Assembly: GCF_017794765.1 (NCBI RefSeq)
Contig: NZ_CP051236.1
Location: forward strand, 2,866,176-2,930,175
Length of the DNA stretch: 64,000 bases
Direction: 5' to 3'
From: Nitratireductor sp.
GTDB lineage: Bacteria; Pseudomonadota; Alphaproteobacteria; Rhizobiales; Rhizobiaceae
Part shown: in pieces, positions 54,751-63,659 of the stretch
Layout of the letters: every line of letters begins with the position of its first letter
Position numbering within the stretch: position 1 is the first letter of the stretch
The notes under the pieces: generated by a model
What the model saw: the letters and a program-made list of their open reading frames with translations, nothing else
What the model was told of the DNA's origin: nothing
The model's database searches: none
Translations under genes and position numbers: made by a program

Positions 54751-54781
54751 ACTGGTCTCCCTCAAAATGACGGAGACCAGT
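54751..54781 (-). promoter_or_regulatory. Hairpin sequestering the DUF1203 ribosome-binding site
   Basis: On the minus strand ACTGGTCTCC (54772-54781) pairs perfectly with GGAGACCAGT (54751-54760) across an 11-nt loop. The second arm contains the Shine-Dalgarno (GGGAG, 7 bases before the ATG at 54749), and the stem ends one base from the start codon. As DNA it is also a candidate operator, or a terminator for plus-strand transcripts (TTTGTTT follows at 54781). Confidence 0.6.
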
Positions 54782-54856
54782 TTGTTTCAAAGACTGGAGG
54801 TTTCCACCCGATTCCAGTCAAGCCGGAGGGACCGACCGACGGAACAGATAGGTCTG

Positions 54857-55414
54857 TCAGCGCAGGAAATCGTCGACCCGCCGCAGCGTCACGCGCCGGT
54901 TGCGCCAGTTCTCGTTGGGCGTTGGAACCAGAAGAAACTCTTCGCCGTATCCGACCGTCTCCAGCATGCGCGCGGGCACACCGAACTCGCGCACCAATAC
55001 GCGGCGCAGGGAGGCAGCACGGCGCTCGGAGAGTTGCTGGTTGTAACCGAACGACCCGACCGCATCCGTGTGCCCTTCCAAAAGCACAATCGTTCCCGGC
55101 CGCCGGCGGCGCAACCGATGCAGGGCGTCGGCAATCTCTTCGACCTTGCGGAACTGCGAATATGGGATATCGGCCGAATCGAAGCCGAAATTGATCGCCT
55201 GAATATCAATGGAAGGCGCACGGCGGCGCAGATCGGGCCGGCGCTTCAGTTCGCGCACCGTGACCCGGTCCTGCGGACGTACGCGCTGAGCCGGAGCGGC
55301 CTCCAGACTGCGCTGGATGCGGGATGCCGATGGCATGGAGGATTGCGCCATGGCCGCCCCCGGCAACAGGGTTGCCGCAATGACAGTCCCAAGCATCTGA
55401 CGGCGATTCAACAT
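54857..55414 (-). CDS. OmpA family protein
   Basis: 185 aa. The signal region MLNRRQMLGTVIAATLLPGAAMA has a twin Arg but is otherwise a short standard signal. The C-terminal OmpA/MotB domain (~residues 70-180) carries IDIQAINFGFDSADIP, LEGHTDAVGSFGYNQQLSERRA and NRRVTLRRVDD, the peptidoglycan-binding fold. The link between the two is short and basic, so it is a periplasmic wall-binding protein without a barrel. AGGAG lies six bases upstream of the ATG. Confidence 0.9.
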   Translation of the reverse strand: MLNRRQMLGTVIAATLLPGAAMAQSSMPSASRIQRSLEAAPAQRVRPQDRVTVRELKRRPDLRRRAPSIDIQAINFGFDSADIPYSQFRKVEEIADALHRLRRRRPGTIVLLEGHTDAVGSFGYNQQLSERRAASLRRVLVREFGVPARMLETVGYGEEFLLVPTPNENWRNRRVTLRRVDDFLR

Positions 55415-55505
55415 GGAAAGCTCCTTTCAGGAAACAGGTTCGTCCGTTCTGGCAATCATTGTTCAAGACTGCTGAATTCAGGATGAACGTGTTGTTGCCT
55501 GTCTT

Positions 55506-56360
55506 TCAGCCTTCTTTCCCGGTCACGACGGGAGTGTCTTCACGACTACCCCACTCACTCCAGGAACCGTCATAAAGTCGGTTGTTCGTGTGTCCCAGCG
55601 TTTCCAGCGCCAGCGTAATCACCGCAGCCGTCACGCCGGAGCCGCATGATGTCACCACAGGTCGATCGAGATCGATGCCTGCCTGCTCGAACAGCCCCCG
55701 CAATTCTTGAGGCGCGAGAAGCCTGCCATCCCGTGAAAGAGCGGAAGCAGGCACGTTGCGTGCCCCTGGCATGTGGCCGGAGCGCATGCCAGGTCGCGGC
55801 TCTGGATCTTCGCCCGTAAATCGCCCCGACGGTCGCGCGTCGGCGATCTGCGCCGATCTGCCTTCAACGATCGTCCGCACGGCATCGATATCGGCGACAC
55901 GCGTTTCATCCAGTGCGGCGTTGAAAACGGACGGAGCGATCTTGGTTGGCTCGTTGGTAAGCACACGCCCCTCGGCGCGCCAGCCGTCCAGCCCTCCATC
56001 GAGAACCCGCACGTCCTGTGCGCCCATGACCCGGAACATCCACCACACACGCGGCGCCGAAAAGAGACCCGGCCCGTCGTAGACAACGATGGTGTCCGTT
56101 TTGGAGATACCCATGGCGCTCACATGCCGCTGAAAGGTTGCGGCATCCGGCAGCGTATGTGGTAGATCAGAATCGGCAGCCACCACCGCGTCCTGATCGA
56201 AGAACACGGCTCCCGGGATGTGCCCGGCCTCATATTCCGCTTTCGCATTTCTCCCCTGTGCCGGCAAATACCAGGAGGCATCGACGATGGAGAGCCCGGG
56301 TTCATCAAGACGTTCCTCCAGCCAGGCGGATGAAACGGTAAAACGGCTTGTTTCACTCAT
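55506..56360 (-). CDS. sseA: 3-mercaptopyruvate / thiosulfate sulfurtransferase
   Basis: Two-domain rhodanese of 284 aa. The second domain has the active loop CGSGVTAAV, which fits 3-mercaptopyruvate sulfurtransferases (thiosulfate types usually have CRxGxT). The N-terminal domain contributes YEAGHIPGAVFFDQD and SAPRVWWMFRVMG. It transfers sulfur from 3-mercaptopyruvate to acceptors. It lies 15 bases after alaX, which itself overlaps cysK, giving a cysteine-centred operon. Confidence 0.92.
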   Translation of the reverse strand: MSETSRFTVSSAWLEERLDEPGLSIVDASWYLPAQGRNAKAEYEAGHIPGAVFFDQDAVVAADSDLPHTLPDAATFQRHVSAMGISKTDTIVVYDGPGLFSAPRVWWMFRVMGAQDVRVLDGGLDGWRAEGRVLTNEPTKIAPSVFNAALDETRVADIDAVRTIVEGRSAQIADARPSGRFTGEDPEPRPGMRSGHMPGARNVPASALSRDGRLLAPQELRGLFEQAGIDLDRPVVTSCGSGVTAAVITLALETLGHTNNRLYDGSWSEWGSREDTPVVTGKEG

Positions 56361-56375
56361 GTGATCCTCGCAATC

Positions 56376-57116
56376 TCAGTTCGCCGGCAGAGAGCCGAAA
56401 CGAATGCGGAAGCGGCGGTTCTCCCGCCCCTTCTTTTCAATCTTTCCTATATGGATCTCCCCCACTTCGGCGGTGTTCGCAACATGCGTCCCACCGCATG
56501 GCTGGCTGTCGATGCTCGCCTCATTGCCGATGCAGACGAGCCTGATGCGGCCGGTCCCCCGCGGCGGCCGAACATTTTTCGATTTCACGAGGTTGGGATT
56601 GGCCTCCAGATCCTCCTCGCTGATCCAGCGTGTGAAGACAGGGTGCTCCCCGTTCACCAGATCCATCAACCTGGCGCTGACCTCCTCCTTGGCGACACTC
56701 GCATCGGGGAGATCGAAATCCACACGCGAATCCGCTTCGTTCACCGAAGCCCCCGTGATTGGAAAGGGGCAGATCACGCTCAGGAGATGACAGGCCGTAT
56801 GCATACGCATCAACTTGAAACGTCGTTCCCAGTCGATCGCAAGCTGCAATGTCTCGCCCATCTCGGGTAAAACCTGCTCCGCCGCAGGGACGTGGATGAT
56901 CTCATCCTTTGTCTCCCCCGTCACCGTTGCAGCGATCTGGATAATCGAGCCATCCTCACGGATAAAGCGTCCGGTATCGCCCGGTTGCCCCCCAGACGTG
57001 GCGTAAAACATCGTCCTGTCCAGGAGAATTCCGCCGCGATCGTTGATACCGATGACGCGCGCCGCGCCCTCGCGCATATAGGCATCGTCTCGGAAAAGCG
57101 CCTCCGTCTGCGCCAT
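56376..57116 (-). CDS. Alanyl-tRNA editing protein AlaX
   Basis: Free-standing trans-editing deacylase of 246 aa that hydrolyses misacylated Ser- or Gly-tRNA-Ala. Zinc ligands are visible in MRMHTACHLLS (HxxxH) and SQPCGGTHVANT (CxxxH). The N-terminal beta-barrel shows FYATSGGQPGDTG, as in AlaRS editing domains. Its ATG overlaps the cysK stop by one base, so the two are co-translated. It is the long (AlaX-M/L) form without a C-Ala domain. Confidence 0.92.
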   Translation of the reverse strand: MAQTEALFRDDAYMREGAARVIGINDRGGILLDRTMFYATSGGQPGDTGRFIREDGSIIQIAATVTGETKDEIIHVPAAEQVLPEMGETLQLAIDWERRFKLMRMHTACHLLSVICPFPITGASVNEADSRVDFDLPDASVAKEEVSARLMDLVNGEHPVFTRWISEEDLEANPNLVKSKNVRPPRGTGRIRLVCIGNEASIDSQPCGGTHVANTAEVGEIHIGKIEKKGRENRRFRIRFGSLPAN

Positions 57117-58150
57117 CAGGCAACCTCCTCGAACGGAACGTCGATCTCCGGAGATCGATCCATCCAGTCAGGTACGGGCAGCCCCTTTTCACGCAGGAAT
57201 GACGGATTGAAGAGCTTGGACTGGTAGCGCGTTCCGTAATCGCAGAGAATAGTCACAATGCGATGCCCCGGCCCCAGTTCGCGCGCAAGCCGGATGGCGC
57301 CGGCAATATTGATCCCGGTCGACCCGCCAAGGCACAGCCCCTCCTCCTGTACCAGGTCAAAAACGATCGGCAGCGCCTCGCCGTCCGGGATCTGGAAAGA
57401 GAAATCGGGCGCAAATCCATCCAGATTCGCCGTGATTCTCCCTTGGCCTATGCCTTCGGTGATCGAAGTGCCTTCGGATTTCAATTCTCCAGCAGTGTAG
57501 TAGCTGAAGAGCGCCGCTCCCATCGGATCGGCCAATGCCACCTTCACAACCCTGCTTTTGCTGCGCAGGCCTTCTGCCACTCCGGCAAGGGTTCCACCGG
57601 TTCCGACGGCCGAAACGAAACCGTCGATCTTCCCGCCCGTCTGCTCCCAGATTTCTGCGGCGGTTGTACGCACATGGCCTTCGCGATTGGCCACATTGTC
57701 GAACTGATTTGCCCAGATGGCACCGTTCGGCTCCGATTTCGCGATCTGTTCTGCAAGGCGGCCCGAAACCTTCACATAATTGTTCGGGTTCTTGTAAGGG
57801 ACCGCGGGAACTTCGATCAGCTCCGCCCCCAGCACCCGCAATGCATCTTTCTTCTCCTGGCTCTGGGTTTCAGGGATGACAATCACCGTGCGATAGCCCA
57901 ACGCCTTGGCCACCACGGTCAGGCCAATGCCGGTGTTGCCCGCAGTACCTTCCACGATGACACCGCCCGGCTTAAGAAGCCCGCGTTTCTCGGCATCGCG
58001 GATGATGAAGAGCCCTGCCCGGTCCTTGACCGACTGGCCAGGATTCATGAACTCGGCTTTGCCGAAAATCTCGCAGCCCGTTTCCTCCGAGGCACGCTTA
58101 AGGCGGATCAGCGGAGTATTGCCTATGGCATCCACAACCGAGTTTTTCAT
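57116..58150 (-). CDS. cysK: Cysteine synthase A (O-acetylserine sulfhydrylase)
   Basis: PLP enzyme of 344 aa that makes cysteine from O-acetylserine and sulfide. The PLP lysine is in NPGQSVKDRAGLFII (residue ~42); the substrate loop is EGTAGNTGIGL and the phosphate-binding loop GTGGTLAG. AGF-type variation in the loop (EGTAGNTG rather than EPTSGNTG) and the extra ~30 C-terminal residues place it in the longer alphaproteobacterial branch. A promoter is predicted at 58175-58203. First gene of the cysK-alaX-sseA set. Confidence 0.92.
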   Translation of the reverse strand: MKNSVVDAIGNTPLIRLKRASEETGCEIFGKAEFMNPGQSVKDRAGLFIIRDAEKRGLLKPGGVIVEGTAGNTGIGLTVVAKALGYRTVIVIPETQSQEKKDALRVLGAELIEVPAVPYKNPNNYVKVSGRLAEQIAKSEPNGAIWANQFDNVANREGHVRTTAAEIWEQTGGKIDGFVSAVGTGGTLAGVAEGLRSKSRVVKVALADPMGAALFSYYTAGELKSEGTSITEGIGQGRITANLDGFAPDFSFQIPDGEALPIVFDLVQEEGLCLGGSTGINIAGAIRLARELGPGHRIVTILCDYGTRYQSKLFNPSFLREKGLPVPDWMDRSPEIDVPFEEVA

Positions 58151-58174
58151 GGCATCCTCTTTCGATTTTTGCGG

Positions 58175-58203
58175 AGGTTAGAAAGCCCGCGGCAGCGTTG
58201 CAA
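58175..58203 (-). promoter_or_regulatory. Predicted promoter of cysK-alaX-sseA
   Basis: Minus strand: TTGCAA (58198-58203), 17-bp spacer, TAACCT (58175-58180), start near 58168. GAGGA precedes the cysK ATG. Confidence 0.45.
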
Positions 58204-58351
58204 GGTGGGATTTTGCGCAACGGGCCAAAAGCGCGCAAAGCTGTCGCTTGTTCCATGGTTCCGAAAACGATTTCAGTGTGTACTCTCCACAAGGCGCTTT
58301 TCAACATGCGTACCGCCCGATAAACCTGCCCCAGAATTGGAGGGGATTGGG

Positions 58352-59188
58352 ATGGCGCTTTACCGGGCCAATCCAAAGGATGGAGTGGTGTGGATCACCG
58401 GTGCGAGCACCGGGATCGGACGCGCGCTCGCAGTGCGCCTTGCAGGCAGGGGGTACACGGTCGCGGCCACTGCGCGCGCCGAAGACGGCCTTTCCTCCAT
58501 CACTCGTGAAGCAGAACATCTTGAGGGGCGGATATTCGTTTTTCCCTGCGACGTGATGAACGAGGCGGGAATGGAACGCACCGTTGCGCAGATCGAGAAA
58601 AACCTCGGCCCAATAACACTGGCAGTCTTCAACGCGGGAACCTATCTGCCCGTGCGGGGAGATCGGCTGGAAACCACCAATTTCGTGCGCAGCTACCAGA
58701 TCAATGTTTTTGGTACACTGAATGGCTTGATCCCGGTCTCCGACCGTATGCGTGACCGTGGCTTCGGACACATCGCCGTCATGGGATCGGTCACGTCATT
58801 CTTCGGCATGCCGTCAGCCGCCGCTTACGGATCGACAAAGGCGGCCCTCAACAATCTCGTCGAAGGTTTGCGCTACGATTTCGAGAAGCTCAACATCCGG
58901 ACCCAGATCATCAATCCGGGTTTTGTCGCCACGCCGCTCACCAAAAAGACCAATTTTTCGATGCCGGCGCTTTTGACCGCATCGGAGGCCGCCCGCCGCA
59001 TCGACAGGGGGATACATCAGGGTGGTTACGAAGTCGCCTTCCCAAAGCGGCTGGTCTGGCCGTTGAAACTGCTTCGCCTCTTTCCAGCCTCTTTCATCTT
59101 TTTCGTCATGTATCGCCTGACGGGCTGGAACAAGCGCGCCCTCGGCCCGCGCAAGAAGACAGGCAAACGCACCCGAGCCAGAACCTGA
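58352..59188 (+). CDS. Short-chain dehydrogenase/reductase
   Basis: 278 aa. NAD(P)-binding motif WITGASTGIGRALA (~14-27), NAG triad region AVFNAGTYLP, catalytic GSVTSFFGMPSAAAYGSTKAAL (Ser-Tyr-Lys). The C-terminus has a hydrophobic segment (RLFPASFIFFVMYRLTG) and a basic tail, suggesting membrane association. Substrate unknown. GGAGGGG lies just upstream of the ATG. The stop is two bases from the stop of the convergent MFS gene. Confidence 0.92.
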   Translation: MALYRANPKDGVVWITGASTGIGRALAVRLAGRGYTVAATARAEDGLSSITREAEHLEGRIFVFPCDVMNEAGMERTVAQIEKNLGPITLAVFNAGTYLPVRGDRLETTNFVRSYQINVFGTLNGLIPVSDRMRDRGFGHIAVMGSVTSFFGMPSAAAYGSTKAALNNLVEGLRYDFEKLNIRTQIINPGFVATPLTKKTNFSMPALLTASEAARRIDRGIHQGGYEVAFPKRLVWPLKLLRLFPASFIFFVMYRLTGWNKRALGPRKKTGKRTRART

Positions 59189-59190
59189 CC

Positions 59191-60405
59191 TCAGCCGTTG
59201 TGCGCCCTTTCCAGCTCGGGCGGCGCGTCTTTGCAAGCCAGGTAAACCGCCAGGGAAAGCGCGATCAGGGCCGCATAGAAAATGAACAGGGTCTGATACG
59301 CTGCAACCGGGTTGCCCGGCACGGTGGATGCCGACACGACGCCACCGGTGAGGAACTGCATCACTCCGGCGCCCCCCACCGAAAAGAAATTCAAAAGTGT
59401 CACCCCGCGCCCCGTCAGATGAGCTGGCACAAACGCCCGGCCATGCGCCATCAACAGGCCATAGCTCGCGCCGCAAAGGCCAATGACCACGAAAACGGTC
59501 GTCGTCGTGGCAATGGAAGACACCGGTGTGATGGCTAGAAAAGCAATCGCGGCAAGACCAATGAAGTTTCCGCCCACGGCGACCCATTTGCGTGTGCGAA
59601 AAAAAACATCCAGCGGTCCGTAAACAAGACCACCAGCCGACATTGCAAGCGCCATGAAAAGCGTTGCCTGCCCGATCATCAGCGCGTCTGCGTTATAGAC
59701 ATCGGAGAGATAAGGCCCAGCCCAAAGCCCACGAATGCCCGCCGCCGGCGCATAGTTCAGAGCGGTAAGGGGCAGGATTGGCCAGAGCACACGAAGACTG
59801 AGCAGTTCGCGATACCCCCTGAACCCCAGCCCGGTTGCCCGCTCGACGCCATCTGCCGGCTCAGGATCCCGGACGAGCAAATGAATCGCGATACCGGTTA
59901 GAATCGTGAAGAATGCCAGCGCACCCATGACGCTCCGCCAGCCAAAAGCCTCTGCCGCGGCCGCCATGGGCGCGGACCCCACCACATTGCCGAGCGTCCC
60001 GAAGGCGACCAGCCAGGAGATAAGTATGGTGAGCCGTCCCGCCGAAAAGGACTTTGCAAAGATGAACACGGAGGCCATCAGAACGGCGGAGCACCCTGCC
60101 CCGTTGAGCGCCATGGCAAGAATGATCGTGCCGGGCGTCGGCGCGAGCGCAAACATCAGCGCACCGCCCCCGCCACAAACCGTCAACAGAAAAGCTGCCG
60201 TGCGACGCGGACCATAACGATCGAGCGACACACCGACCACGAACTGCATCAGGGCGAAAACGACGAACCAGGCACCTGACGCCATGGATAGCTCGGCCTT
60301 GGTCGCGCCAAGCTCGGCTGTCAAAGCCGGCGTCAGGACTGCCAGAAACGACCGGTAGAATTGCGACAGGACATACCCGATCGCCAAAGCCGCAAGACCG
60401 ATCAT
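59191..60405 (-). CDS. MFS transporter
   Basis: Major facilitator of 404 aa with 12 predicted membrane segments. FYRSFLAVLTPALTAELG in TM1 and the loop 2-3 motif VGVSLDRYGPRR are typical of the family. The substrate cannot be told from sequence. The start at 60405 (MIGLAALAIGYVL) fits homologues; a TTG at 60480 would add a basic stretch. It ends two bases from the convergent SDR stop, with no terminator between them. Confidence 0.88.
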   Translation of the reverse strand: MIGLAALAIGYVLSQFYRSFLAVLTPALTAELGATKAELSMASGAWFVVFALMQFVVGVSLDRYGPRRTAAFLLTVCGGGGALMFALAPTPGTIILAMALNGAGCSAVLMASVFIFAKSFSAGRLTILISWLVAFGTLGNVVGSAPMAAAAEAFGWRSVMGALAFFTILTGIAIHLLVRDPEPADGVERATGLGFRGYRELLSLRVLWPILPLTALNYAPAAGIRGLWAGPYLSDVYNADALMIGQATLFMALAMSAGGLVYGPLDVFFRTRKWVAVGGNFIGLAAIAFLAITPVSSIATTTTVFVVIGLCGASYGLLMAHGRAFVPAHLTGRGVTLLNFFSVGGAGVMQFLTGGVVSASTVPGNPVAAYQTLFIFYAALIALSLAVYLACKDAPPELERAHNG

Positions 60406-60537
60406 CGTTTCGCCATTCCCTCCCGCGCGAGCCAGAAACCCGGACAGTCCTGACCTAGCCGAACAGACCATCGGCGACAATTGGGCCAGACCGGCCTATC
60501 GGCCGATCAGCTCGGATCGTGCATATGGAAACGAGAG

Positions 60538-61899
60538 CTAAGCGGCGCGCGCGCCAGGCCGCCTGTTGCGGTTTCTGCGCCGCCTGCGTACGGGCTTCTC
60601 GCCCTCGTTCTGCCCTTGTTCGGCGCGTTGCTGCGGTTTCGCGGCGGCTCGCTGCGGCCTGCGATTTTCGCCACCCTTCGACGGTTTCGGCGCAGTCCGG
60701 CGCTCACCGGCGTTGTTGGCGGGAGGCTGGCGCACCGGATCAGGCTCCGACGTGTAATCCGCCTTCAATGGCAGTCGCATCCGGATAATCTTCTCCACGG
60801 CCTTCAGCTTGTCAGCCTCGGCGGGATCGCACAGCGTCACCGCCTCGCCGGAAGCGCCATTGCGGCCTGTGCGCCCGATGCGATGCACATAACTTTCCGG
60901 CTGGTCGGGCAGATCGAAATTCACCACATGGCTGATGCCCGGAACGTCAATCCCGCGCGCCGCGATATCGGTCGCCACAAGAATGCGCACCGATCCGTCC
61001 CGAAACCCGTTCAGCGCGCGCTGACGCGCATTCTGAGATTTGTTGCCGTGAATAACGGCAGCCTCGAAGCCATCGCGCTCCAGATCACGTGTCACGCGGT
61101 CGGCCCCATGCTTGGTACGCGCAAAGACGATCACCGAACGCATGGCTTCATCAGCCAGCATGTCGGAGAGAATCTTGCGCTTCTGCTTCGTCCGCGCCAT
61201 CACGAGATGCTGCTTGATCTCACCGGCCGTAGTCGACTGCTTTGCAATCTCAACGCGCAGGGGATCATTGAGCAGGCTCTTTGCGAGCCCTTCGATTTCA
61301 TTGGGCATGGTCGCCGAGAACAGAGCTGTCTGGCGGGCCGGATGTGTTGCTCGCGCAATGCGCCGCACATCATTGATGAAGCCCATATCCAGCATGCGAT
61401 CGGCCTCGTCGAGCACCAGCCACCGCGTTTCGGCCAGCGACAGTTCGCCCGACCGCACGATGTCAGTCAGCCGGCCAGGTGTCGCCACCAGAATGTCGAC
61501 GCCCTGGGCGAGCCGTTTCACCTGGCTGTTGCGGGAAACCCCGCCCAGCACCAGCGCTGTCGCCAGATGCGCGTGCCTGGAAAGTTCGCGTATCACTTCG
61601 TCGATCTGGACTGCCAGTTCCCTTGTCGGACAAAGGATCAGCGCCCGCGCGGTTTTGCGAACGCGTTTGGAGCCAAGTGCGATAATCTGCGAGAGAATGG
61701 GCAGCGAGAAGGCTGCTGTCTTGCCGGATCCGGTCTGCGCGATACCCAGCACGTCGCGCTTTGCGAGCATTGCGGGAATGGCCTTCTCCTGGATCGGCTT
61801 GGGGGTCACAAACCCCACATCTTCAGCCGCCTTCAACAGTGAGCCTGAAATTCCCAGTTCCGCGAAACCGATCTGTTTCGCATTGTTGTCATTGGTCAA
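60538..61899 (-). CDS. DEAD-box RNA helicase, RhlE-like
   Basis: 453 aa. Q motif GFVTPKPIQEKAIP, motif I AQTGSGKT, Ia PTRELAVQ, II VLDEADRMLDMGF, III SAT, V TDIAARGIDV, VI HRIGRTGRNG are all present. The C-terminal 75 residues are Arg/Pro/Gln-rich (RRRRRNRNRRPG), the usual basic RNA-binding tail of RhlE proteins, acting in ribosome assembly or mRNA decay at low temperature. The start codon appears to be TTG at 61899, with GGGAAAG upstream; the next in-frame ATG falls inside the helicase core. The 5' region contains a tandem-hairpin element. Confidence 0.94.
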   Translation of the reverse strand: MTNDNNAKQIGFAELGISGSLLKAAEDVGFVTPKPIQEKAIPAMLAKRDVLGIAQTGSGKTAAFSLPILSQIIALGSKRVRKTARALILCPTRELAVQIDEVIRELSRHAHLATALVLGGVSRNSQVKRLAQGVDILVATPGRLTDIVRSGELSLAETRWLVLDEADRMLDMGFINDVRRIARATHPARQTALFSATMPNEIEGLAKSLLNDPLRVEIAKQSTTAGEIKQHLVMARTKQKRKILSDMLADEAMRSVIVFARTKHGADRVTRDLERDGFEAAVIHGNKSQNARQRALNGFRDGSVRILVATDIAARGIDVPGISHVVNFDLPDQPESYVHRIGRTGRNGASGEAVTLCDPAEADKLKAVEKIIRMRLPLKADYTSEPDPVRQPPANNAGERRTAPKPSKGGENRRPQRAAAKPQQRAEQGQNEGEKPVRRRRRNRNRRPGARAA

Positions 61900-61996
61900 T
61901 TTACAATCTTTCCCATGCTGACGCCCGGAAGCGTCGCAAATGATATGTGGCAGGGCGCAACCTGCCGAATAAATGTTTGAATGAACGACGAGACGA

Positions 61997-62089
61997 CGGG
62001 GATGCCCCGTGCGGCTGCGCTGTCGCGCCGGCAGTGCCGGCTTAAGCTCCCGCCCACGGGCGGTGGCTTCAGACGCAACCAGTCTTTTT
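61997..62089. repeat. Tandem hairpin element in the 61900-62239 intergenic region
   Basis: Three consecutive GC-rich hairpins: CGGGG-ATG-CCCCG (61997-62009), GCCGGC-AGT-GCCGGC (62027-62041) and CCGCC-CACG-GGCGG (62050-62063), then AGAC...GTCT and five T (to 62089) on the plus strand. This could be a small plus-strand RNA, a leader of the helicase gene on the minus strand, or a dispersed palindromic repeat. The rest of the 340-base gap shows nothing I can assign. Confidence 0.5.
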
Positions 62090-62239
62090 AGAAAGCCGAC
62101 AGCGCCAGCCCATGCGTCTTGGCGTCATATGGGCTATCCGCAGCCAAAGTGCAATCGTTAATTTGTGCTTTGCAACCAGATCGCCCTCACGGAGCCGGGT
62201 CCGAGCGGCACGGAATGATCTGCCCCTTTGCCGTCAGTC

Positions 62240-63526
62240 TCAGATGATCAGACCCGCGATCGTATCGTTGTCGGTAATGTCCTGATAAGCCCAGCCAGCG
62301 GCGTCGAAGCGCCCGGTTAGGACATCAAAATTGGCGCGATTCCGGGTCTCGATGCCGATCAGGACTGAACCGAAATTGCGCGCCGATTTTTTGAGATACT
62401 CAAACCGCGTGATGTCGTCTTCCGGCCCCAGGAGATCAAGGAAATCGCGCAGTGCGCCGGGTCGCTGCGGGAAGCGAAAGATGAAGTACTTTTTCAGACC
62501 GTCGAAGCGGAGCGCCCGTTCCTTCACGTCCGGCAGACGCTCGAAATCAAAATTTCCGCCCGACACCACCGCAATCACGGTACGCCCGGCAAGTTCCTGC
62601 GGCGCGAAATCCTTCAGCGTATCGATCGCAAGTGCTCCCGCCGGCTCCAGCACCACACCCTCGATGTTCAGCATTTCAACCATCGTCGCACACAGTCGGT
62701 TCTCCGGCACCAGATGCACGGCATCGGCATCAAATACCTTGAGATGCGAAAACGGTGTCATGCCGATTTCGGCGACTGCAGCCCCGTCGACAAAATTGTC
62801 CACCTTGTCGAGCCGCACCGGCCGGTCCTGCACCAGCGCCTGCTGCAGGCTCGCCGCGCCTTCCGGTTCAGCGAAAGCAAAAGACCCCGCCTCCCCGCAC
62901 GCGGTGAGATAACGCGTCACTCCGGAGGCCAGTCCGCCACCACCGACGGGCAGGATCACCAGGCTGTCGCCCATATTCGCCCCGTCGAACGACTGGATCT
63001 GCTCGGCGATCTCTCGTCCGACTGTCGCCTGCCCCTCAATGATGTCCGGGTGATCGAATGGCGGCACCATCGCCCCGCCGCTTTCCTGTGCAAACGCGAG
63101 CGCAGCGCGGTAACAATCATCGAAAAAATCGCCAATCAGCCGGATTTCAACAAATTCTCCGCCAAAAATGCGCGTTTTGTCGATTTTCTGCTGAGGCGTC
63201 GTAACCGGCATGAAAACCACGCCCTTGCAACCGAAATGACGGCACACATAGGCAAATCCCTGAGCATGATTGCCCGCCGAAGCACAGACGAACATTCGCT
63301 CCTGGCCCCCGCGGGCCATTGCCTTGCGAAAAAAGTTGAACGCACCGCGTATTTTGTAGGATCGAACCGGCGTCAGATCCTCACGCTTCAGGAAAACCCG
63401 GGCGCCGGTTTTCTTGGAGAGATAGTCGTTCTCCTGAAGCGGTGTCTCGGCAAAAAGCGAGCGCAGCGCGTCCGCCGCCTCCGCGACCGCATTCACGAAC
63501 TCGTCCTCTCTCGCTGCTGCACTCAT
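62240..63526 (-). CDS. ilvA: Threonine dehydratase (threonine ammonia-lyase)
   Basis: PLP enzyme of 428 aa, first step of isoleucine synthesis. PLP lysine in RSYKIRGAFNFF, SAGNHAQGFA, the Gly loop VGGGGLASG. The C-terminal ~95 residues hold a single ACT-like regulatory domain (FIFRFPQRPGALRDFLDLLG ... VLIGIETRN), the shorter form of biosynthetic IlvA, expected to bind isoleucine. The start at 63526 (MSAAARED) has AAGAGAG close upstream; the frame extends to 63625. Together with ilvD the window covers two branched-chain steps, though the genes are far apart. Confidence 0.94.
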   Translation of the reverse strand: MSAAAREDEFVNAVAEAADALRSLFAETPLQENDYLSKKTGARVFLKREDLTPVRSYKIRGAFNFFRKAMARGGQERMFVCASAGNHAQGFAYVCRHFGCKGVVFMPVTTPQQKIDKTRIFGGEFVEIRLIGDFFDDCYRAALAFAQESGGAMVPPFDHPDIIEGQATVGREIAEQIQSFDGANMGDSLVILPVGGGGLASGVTRYLTACGEAGSFAFAEPEGAASLQQALVQDRPVRLDKVDNFVDGAAVAEIGMTPFSHLKVFDADAVHLVPENRLCATMVEMLNIEGVVLEPAGALAIDTLKDFAPQELAGRTVIAVVSGGNFDFERLPDVKERALRFDGLKKYFIFRFPQRPGALRDFLDLLGPEDDITRFEYLKKSARNFGSVLIGIETRNRANFDVLTGRFDAAGWAYQDITDNDTIAGLII

Positions 63527-63659
63527 GCTCTCTTGCCTATCCCGTGCTTGTGTCCTACGGGCTATTGCATATCGGGGCGCGGGACGCCACTCTCGCGCCA
63601 GGGAGGGGGATCGCTTCCCGAACAACAGACGCTTTGATGAGCAGCCTGAGGTTCAGTCC

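Noticed and set aside
57263..59188. A 641-codon plus-strand open frame that would fuse an antisense of cysK to the SDR
   Set aside because: The first two thirds are the exact antisense of cysK with no SD or recognisable fold; only the part from 58352 is a real gene.
60481..61842. A 453-codon plus-strand frame
   Set aside because: Antisense to the DEAD-box helicase, whose motifs are unmistakable on the other strand.
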